A stretch of DNA of 64,000 nt, taken from NCBI GenBank assembly GCA_949130495.1, contig CASBWL010000040.1, forward strand, positions 3,772,674-3,836,673, written 5' to 3'. Below are positions 58,981 through 64,000 of this stretch, piece after piece. The stretch comes from Sambucus nigra. Taxonomy: Eukaryota; Streptophyta; Magnoliopsida; Dipsacales; Adoxaceae. The translations under genes were made by a program, and so were the position numbers. The notes beneath the pieces were generated by a model, which did no database searches, had not been told where the DNA came from, and saw only the letters and a program-made list of their open reading frames with translations. Numbering within the stretch: the first letter of the stretch is position 1; each line of letters opens with the position of its first letter.

Positions 58981-61030
58981 CTAATCAAACCTAGGGTCAG
59001 CATAACCCAAACCGATGAAGTCAGAGATTGCAAGGCTCCCTGATTCCTTCTCCTTCATAGTAACCCATTTGCCAGTGGCCTTTACCCCTCTTTCCAGGTA
59101 TTTGAAGCCGAAGCTGATAAAATCATCATAGACCTTGTACTCCTTCAAGATCTTCTCAGAGGAATCATCCAAGGAAGCCTTCATAACCACATCGACCTTA
59201 TATTGAAGAGAGTCAGCCTGAGTCTTCAGGGCAGTGCTATGATCTTCCCTCACCTTGTCCATGTCTTTATGCAACCCCTTCACGCTGGTCTCAAACTTCT
59301 TCAAAGCGGCCTTCATACATTCCACTTCAGCGTTTAAAGTGGCCTCGATCTTCTCGGCCTCTTGGCCCTTCTCAATCAAGGGAATTTTTCCCAAGGTCCA
59401 GTTAATAAAGTGATGCATAGTGAGGAGACCCTGCAGAACGTGTGCAAAAGATGTCAGTCTGAGATCCGATATAGTTCAATACTGATGTTACACTTGTATA
59501 ATTCAGAAGCAAAAGTTCAAGGTCTTACTTGGATAGAACGATGGAGAGAGAACTCAGCCAGTAGAGGGCTATCCACAGAGCGACAGAAACGTTTGTCAGA
59601 GTCAGTTATGGCATTGTCGATGGCATCCAGGGCCTTCACACTGTGGCCGATGAGACTGTTACCAATCTTTGATTGCTCAAGGCGAGCAATCAACGCATCC
59701 TCAAAAGAAATGGGGATGGAACAGTCCCCCTTTTTATTTTTCTTCTGCCTTTGATCCTCAGGGGCAGGGTCGACGTATTTTTTCTTCTTGGTGCCCTCAG
59801 CCCTTGAGGTAGATAGAGGGGGAGAAGGCGCATTCAGACCAGCCTTCTTAACAAGCTTTGTGAGTCTAGGGGTTGCCAACCCCCAGAGTTCGTCAGATAT
59901 CCCTTTTGGGCGTTCAGCAAAATATAAAGGTCTGAGTTAGAAAATCAGAGATACACAAATTCAGAGGTATAACTTTTAAATAATAAAGCGACTTACGGAG
60001 CTCTGTCAGAGGACTCCCACCAAGCCCAGTCTCAGAGAGATAGTAGGGAGTCATAAAATGCTCGTACTTGACAAGAAGACCATGCTCCCCCTGATCCTGA
60101 AGGCCTTTGACCTTTGAAGATTATTTTGGCTTAACGCAGGGTTGGCCCTAGCAGCCATTGTCACCTTTCCCCATCTTAGGGGTATTCTCGGCACTAGTGA
60201 GGAAGAGGGGGCACATGGACCAAATTCCCATGGCCCTGATGCTAAGAAATATCGTGGTTTCCAATTATGATTCGATGTTTGGGTGACCTGCAATATATTT
60301 TTATTTGACTTTCGAGCTAAAAAATAGTAATAGCTCGGATGATTCCTGGCAGCTGAGGGGACATACCACCCTGTGAAGACCTGGACGGGAAGGTCTGAGT
60401 GGTGGACATCCCTCCATAAGACAATAGCTCCAATTATCACCCTCCAGGCATTGGGTGACAACTGGGAAGGAGCCAAGTTGATGTAAGATAATATAGCCTT
60501 GATGATGGGATGGATGGGCAGATGTAATCCTAACTTGAACATCTGCTCATACAGGCAGATCTCACCATCCCGGACGATATAAGCTCTCTCTTCCCTCAGA
60601 GTTCTCCTGAGTTTTATAAAGGGACTTATAAAATATAGATGTCTGAAGGCCAGAAGGTCCACCTCACTGACAGTGCTCTCTATCTCAGTCGCCTTATATG
60701 TGTCAACATCACTCTCAGAACCATCATCATGATCCGGCTCAACGTAGGCCTGAGCAGGCAATGGATCCCACTTGGGAACCTCTGAGTGAACTCAGCTCCT
60801 ATGACGGCCAACAGGGGAATGACTTCAAGGACTGGTGGAACAGCCACGCTTGGTCCTATGATTTCAATGTCGGAGGAAGAGTGCGATGCGCTTGAACTCT
60901 TGTGAGACAAGGCCCGACTGAAAACCTCTACTTGATCAGGGACCTGACCTTGCCGAATTGAGAAATCCATGTACTCTTGAAAAGAGTCCACGGACATAGG
61001 GTCTGAGGTGGATGACTCAGACTCAGACAT
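58981..61030 (-). pseudogene. Antisense gene of the Retand-like element, spliced, Transposase_28-like
   Basis: The minus strand codes opposite to gag-pol. Start: MSESESSTSDPMSVDSFQEY (61030). A one-base frameshift near 60790 leads to the main domain (about 60780-60130): RTLREERAYIVRDGEICLYE, LHLPIHPIIKAILSYINLAP, LSPNAWRVIIGAIVLW. This fits the plant 'putative gypsy type transposon' family (Transposase_28, PF04195). Another frameshift and a stop precede HFMTPYYLSETGLGG. Next come a Lys-rich exon (59931-59529) and a coiled-coil exon (59430-58981, ending GLGYADPRFD). An intron at 59528-59431 has GTAAG and TTCTGCAG and joins in phase 0. A second candidate intron (59995-59932) did not read in phase by hand. 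Antisense ORFs here are known in Retand; their role is unknown. Confidence 0.8.
59431..59528 (-). other. Intron in the antisense gene
   Basis: This 98-bp minus-strand interval begins GTAAG and ends TTCTGCAG. Codons on both sides continue in the same phase (SIQ before, GLLTMHHF after). It lies between the Lys-rich and coiled-coil parts. Confidence 0.75.
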
Positions 61031-61541
61031 TGGAGAGGGTTCAACTGGGACCTCTACTCGGTTAACTGGTTCAGATGGTTCAGGGTATATGACCTTAAGA
61101 GGTGATGGAAAAATAGGCCTAAGGGGGAACGCCTTAGCCCTACGAGCTTCCTCTTAGGCTCTTCCTATTTGTTTAATTTTATCTAAGGTCTTCTCCCTAA
61201 GGGAGGGGAATTCCTCTAAGAGTTGGTAAAGGGGTCTGAGCATATGAGGCAGAACCTACACTTATGATTCTCCTAAATAAACAGGATTGGCAATTGAATT
61301 AAAGATCAAACTACTAACTTTGAGCAAAAAGCAACCAAGAACAATAAGAACCAGAGCCACCAGAAAACACAAGCGATGACCGAAAAACCCAAAGAACTCA
61401 TCAAAAAATGCAAAAAGTAAGAACAAGGCAGTAAAAAGAGGAGAATAAGGGATGATAGACGGTACCCGATGGAGAATGATGAGAAGAGAGGACGAGTTGG
61501 CAAGGAAAAGTCCACCAAGTGCACTTCTAACCGGAGCTATT

Positions 61542-61576
<35 letters not shown>

Positions 61577-61841
61577 GAAAATTTCAAGTGAAGAAATGAA
61601 GAAGTGGGGAATAAAGAGAAAGGAAATAAGGGTTTAACCCTCAAACATACCCACACACATCTCAAGGCCCATCATTACCTTGGGAGCCCAAAAGATCGCA
61701 ATCATTACAATTGCTAGGCACGCTAGCCACTTTAGCAGTTGACATTTGTCAAAAAGGTATTAACACCTAAAGAAGTCCAAACTCACGAAAATATATCCCT
61801 TAAGCACCTGATCACATAGGTAACTAAGGGCTAGGGGTGAT
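61031..61841 (+). other. Region between antisense gene and 3' LTR, with GA microsatellite and PPT
   Basis: A run of GA units lies at 61545-61573; on the minus strand it is a CT-rich tract suited to the 5' untranslated region of the antisense gene. The purine-rich string GGGCTAGGGGTGAT just before 61842 is the likely PPT. No clear sense gene is seen. Confidence 0.6.
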
Positions 61842-62791
61842 TGATATGCCCTAAATGTACCCCCTCGGCTAAGAGACATCAACCTCGGCCGTGGAGATGG
61901 CCGGTGTTGGAAGGGCCTTAGATCATCAACCAACGATCCCATCCCAAGCAAAGTCGGCCATGGTCGACGTTACTAGATACCTCAGCAAGTGAGATCTTCA
62001 TGATCCACGGGGCAGATTATTCATTAGCTCATCCAAATAGGACAACCTCGTCTAGGTGCAGGCTGAGGTTGTAAGGACAATCCCATCAACATAACTAGCC
62101 TCGACTATGAATCAGTCGACATTCCTACTACTCCACCATTATCACGGCCCAGGCTGATGTTGCATCCCCACTCGCCTTACCTCGGCTCTTCTGCTGAGCC
62201 AAGGTAACCACTGATCAAGCAGTTACCCTACCACATAAACCTCGTCCTCTTCTAGGCCGAGGTTGGGACCAATCACAGATAGCTGAGCTCTTATGCGCAT
62301 ATGTGTGGTTGGGAACATGTGTACACAAATTAGTTATAACAAATCATTCCCCTCATATGGGGGGAATATTTCATCATCATTCTCTACATGTGACAGTGAC
62401 AGATGTCTTCATCAGATTGGCTAGATCAACATATACATGCTCATTGCATGCATAGGGGATACATTACACCCCCCAGGTACTATATATACTTGTCTTCTCC
62501 TTCTTGGAGAGGGATCCAAAATTTAGCAACCCTAGCTAAAACTCTGTTCAAATATGTTGTAGAGAGAGAAAGCTTGAGAGATTGTATCTATGGCCATTAG
62601 AGCCCTCATACAGTGATACACATCATACACTTTCACAGTGGACATAGGCCTGATTCCACTTTTATTCCGGTGTGAACTCTCTTCTCCTCACTTCCCTCTA
62701 CTATATGTGTATTTACCCTTATGCTGCAATTGTCAACATTGAATTGAGCTCATGAACACCTTGAAGGGTGGGGTTGTTTCCATCATCATCA
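61842..62791 (+). repeat. 3' LTR of the Retand-like element
   Basis: This 950-bp LTR begins TGATATGCCC and ends CATCATCA. It matches 14713-15666 with frequent substitutions and small indels, including the CCTCGGC hairpins and the TATATATA box. TSD GTAAT follows. Confidence 0.9.
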
Positions 62792-62870
62792 GTAATTACT
62801 AGTTAGTAGTTAGTAGTTAGTGTAAGTAGTAGTTAGTAGTAAGTAGTGTTAGTGTTATTATTATTAGTAG
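62792..62870. repeat. Continuation of the TAG microsatellite
   Basis: GTAAT (TSD) and TAGT/TAGTAG/TTATTA repeats continue the array interrupted at 14712. This confirms that the 48-kb nest sits inside one microsatellite. Confidence 0.85.
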
Positions 62871-63895
62871 ATGAAAACCCGCGCGATCCGCAGGCTATAC
62901 AGTAAAGGCAGACTCAAACAAAAGAAATTGTCGAATACATAAAAACATGTGAAAACAATATATAATTTTGATTAAAAAAAGTTTCACACAATTTGTGATC
63001 CAAAAGCATTTAAAACAAATATAACGACATATCGTGACCATCTTGAACCTACAAAGAACGAAATTCAATCATTAATATGAAACATGCCCGTATAGCATAG
63101 TGGGAAAGACAAATGGTTGAGATTTAGATGAAAACATGTGGAGATTGGATATCGTAAAGAAACCCATGACAAAATCTTAATTGCACTCAAATTTAAAGTC
63201 ACGTAACTATGACAGAGAAACACCACTTTTAAATTGAACATTTACAAAATGAGGAATTCATCACTTAAACAAAAACCAAGAATCATCTTATATATCTAAA
63301 TATATACTATAATTGAATAAACCCACATACATCAATCTTTAAAAAAAATTACCACCACCATGCAACACAATATGTCGTAATATGTCTCTACCTGTCAACA
63401 ACCTGGTGTATTTTTTTCTAATTTCAACACAACTGAAATGACATGGTTTAAAGAACTCACCTACCTATAAAGATGCTCATAATACAGTGTCAGTTCCAAG
63501 AACGTAAAATAAATATTTGGGGTCGTGATTGTATGAAACTTTTTTTCAACCATGATGTATATTATATAACATGCATGTGATTAAATAAGACAATATCCTC
63601 CAAACTAAACGGGTGACTATAAAAACAATATCTTAACCAACACTGCTGGGAGCTAAAAAAATCAACACCGCTGTTAATGTATTTTTCATCATAAAAATTG
63701 CAACCAATAGGCCAGGATAACAAATACCGCCAATAACTTTATGGAAGTTCACATGCCCCCAAAAAAACTATATTTCTCAAGATAATTTAGAAACCTGGTT
63801 GCAGAGATGCTCAAAGGGTATTCCTTTGTTAAAATATTCTTATCACTGTTGGTTTCAATAATATCCTAATTAAATCCACCTCTATTCATCCTCAG
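62871..63895. other. AT-rich flank
   Basis: No retroelement end, repeat array or coding frame was recognised. The composition resembles 1-3600. It could be intron or intergenic host DNA. Confidence 0.4.
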
Positions 63896-64000
63896 CAGCA
63901 TACTTTGACGAAGCAGTATTCGGTGGCGAGATATTCAAGAACGAAGGCTTCACTTCCCTCAAATACTCCAACGTCCTTCTCAATGACAAAGAAAATGTAC
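63896..64000 (+). CDS. Possible partial exon of a host gene
   Basis: After an acceptor-like TTCATCCTCAG, one frame stays open to the window edge: AYFDEAVFGGEIFKNEGF followed by SLKYSNVLLNDKENV. Composition and richness differ from the surrounding AT-rich DNA. I do not recognise the family. It is only 35 codons, so chance remains possible. Confidence 0.35.

Larger units (their letters stand above)
14713..62791 (+). mobile_element. Tat/Retand-type Ty3/gypsy element with three nested insertions
   Basis: The LTRs (14713-15666 and 61842-62791) are about 950 bp. The TSDs are GTAGT (14708-14712) and GTAAT (62792-62796), one mismatch. Removing the three insertions and their TSDs leaves about 12.4 kb. 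The order is PBS, gag, protease, RT, RNase H, second (archaeal-type) RNase H, integrase, 129-bp tandem repeat, antisense gene, PPT and LTR. The dual RNase H, 3' tandem repeat and antisense ORF are Tat-lineage traits; the last two are described for Retand. All genes are broken. The LTRs differ visibly more than those of the nested elements, so it is the oldest of the set. Confidence 0.9.

Overview
This window looks like an AT-rich flowering-plant nuclear genome, most likely a eudicot. It holds no bacterial signals, no rRNA or tRNA gene and no complete host gene. Almost all of it (about 3.6 to 62.8 kb) is a multi-level nest of LTR retrotransposons. Boundaries were read from TG...CA termini, primer-binding sites (PBS), polypurine tracts (PPT) and 5-bp target-site duplications (TSD).

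Layout. (1) 1-3600: AT-rich flank of unknown content. (2) 3610-4113 and 10942-11735: the two halves of a decayed Ty3/gypsy pol gene, split by a complete 6.8-kb SIRE-type Ty1/copia element (4114-10936, TSD CATTG). That element keeps an open 652-codon gag and has no pol. (3) 11736-14560: a minus-strand Ty3/gypsy deletion derivative with one LTR, where gag is joined directly to the pol tail. (4) 14562-14712: a TAG microsatellite that is the insertion site of the largest element. (5) 14713-62791: a Tat/Retand-type Ty3/gypsy element, about 12.4 kb without its insertions. It has gag, protease, RT, RNase H, a second (archaeal-type) RNase H, integrase, a 129-bp tandem repeat and a spliced antisense gene.

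The Retand-like element is interrupted three times. A minus-strand Tekay/Del-like large retrotransposon derivative (LARD) without coding capacity lies at 16369-23275 (TSD GCCCA). A Tekay/Del-like LARD expanded to LTR-internal-LTR-internal-LTR lies at 24506-39327 (TSD ATACC). A minus-strand SIRE-type copia element lies at 40094-54003 (TSD AGAGA, one copy mutated), and its pol gene contains 4.1 kb of rearranged Tekay-like LTR fragments (44024-48143). (6) 62792-64000: microsatellite remainder, AT-rich flank and a possible exon running off the edge.

No autonomous element is intact. Both full pol genes carry stops and frameshifts, and catalytic residues are lost in the copia integrase and RT and in the Retand-like integrase. 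The best-preserved coding sequence is the lone gag. The strongest observations are these: the middle LTR of the triple array is a clean crossover chimera; five of the LTR families carry their own dense array of short palindromes or hairpins, and one motif is shared between copia-type and gypsy-type LTRs; a nested hairpin module in the triple array has three copies with compensating stem changes; and the Retand-like 3' region has a strict 129-bp dimeric repeat beside an antisense spliced gene.
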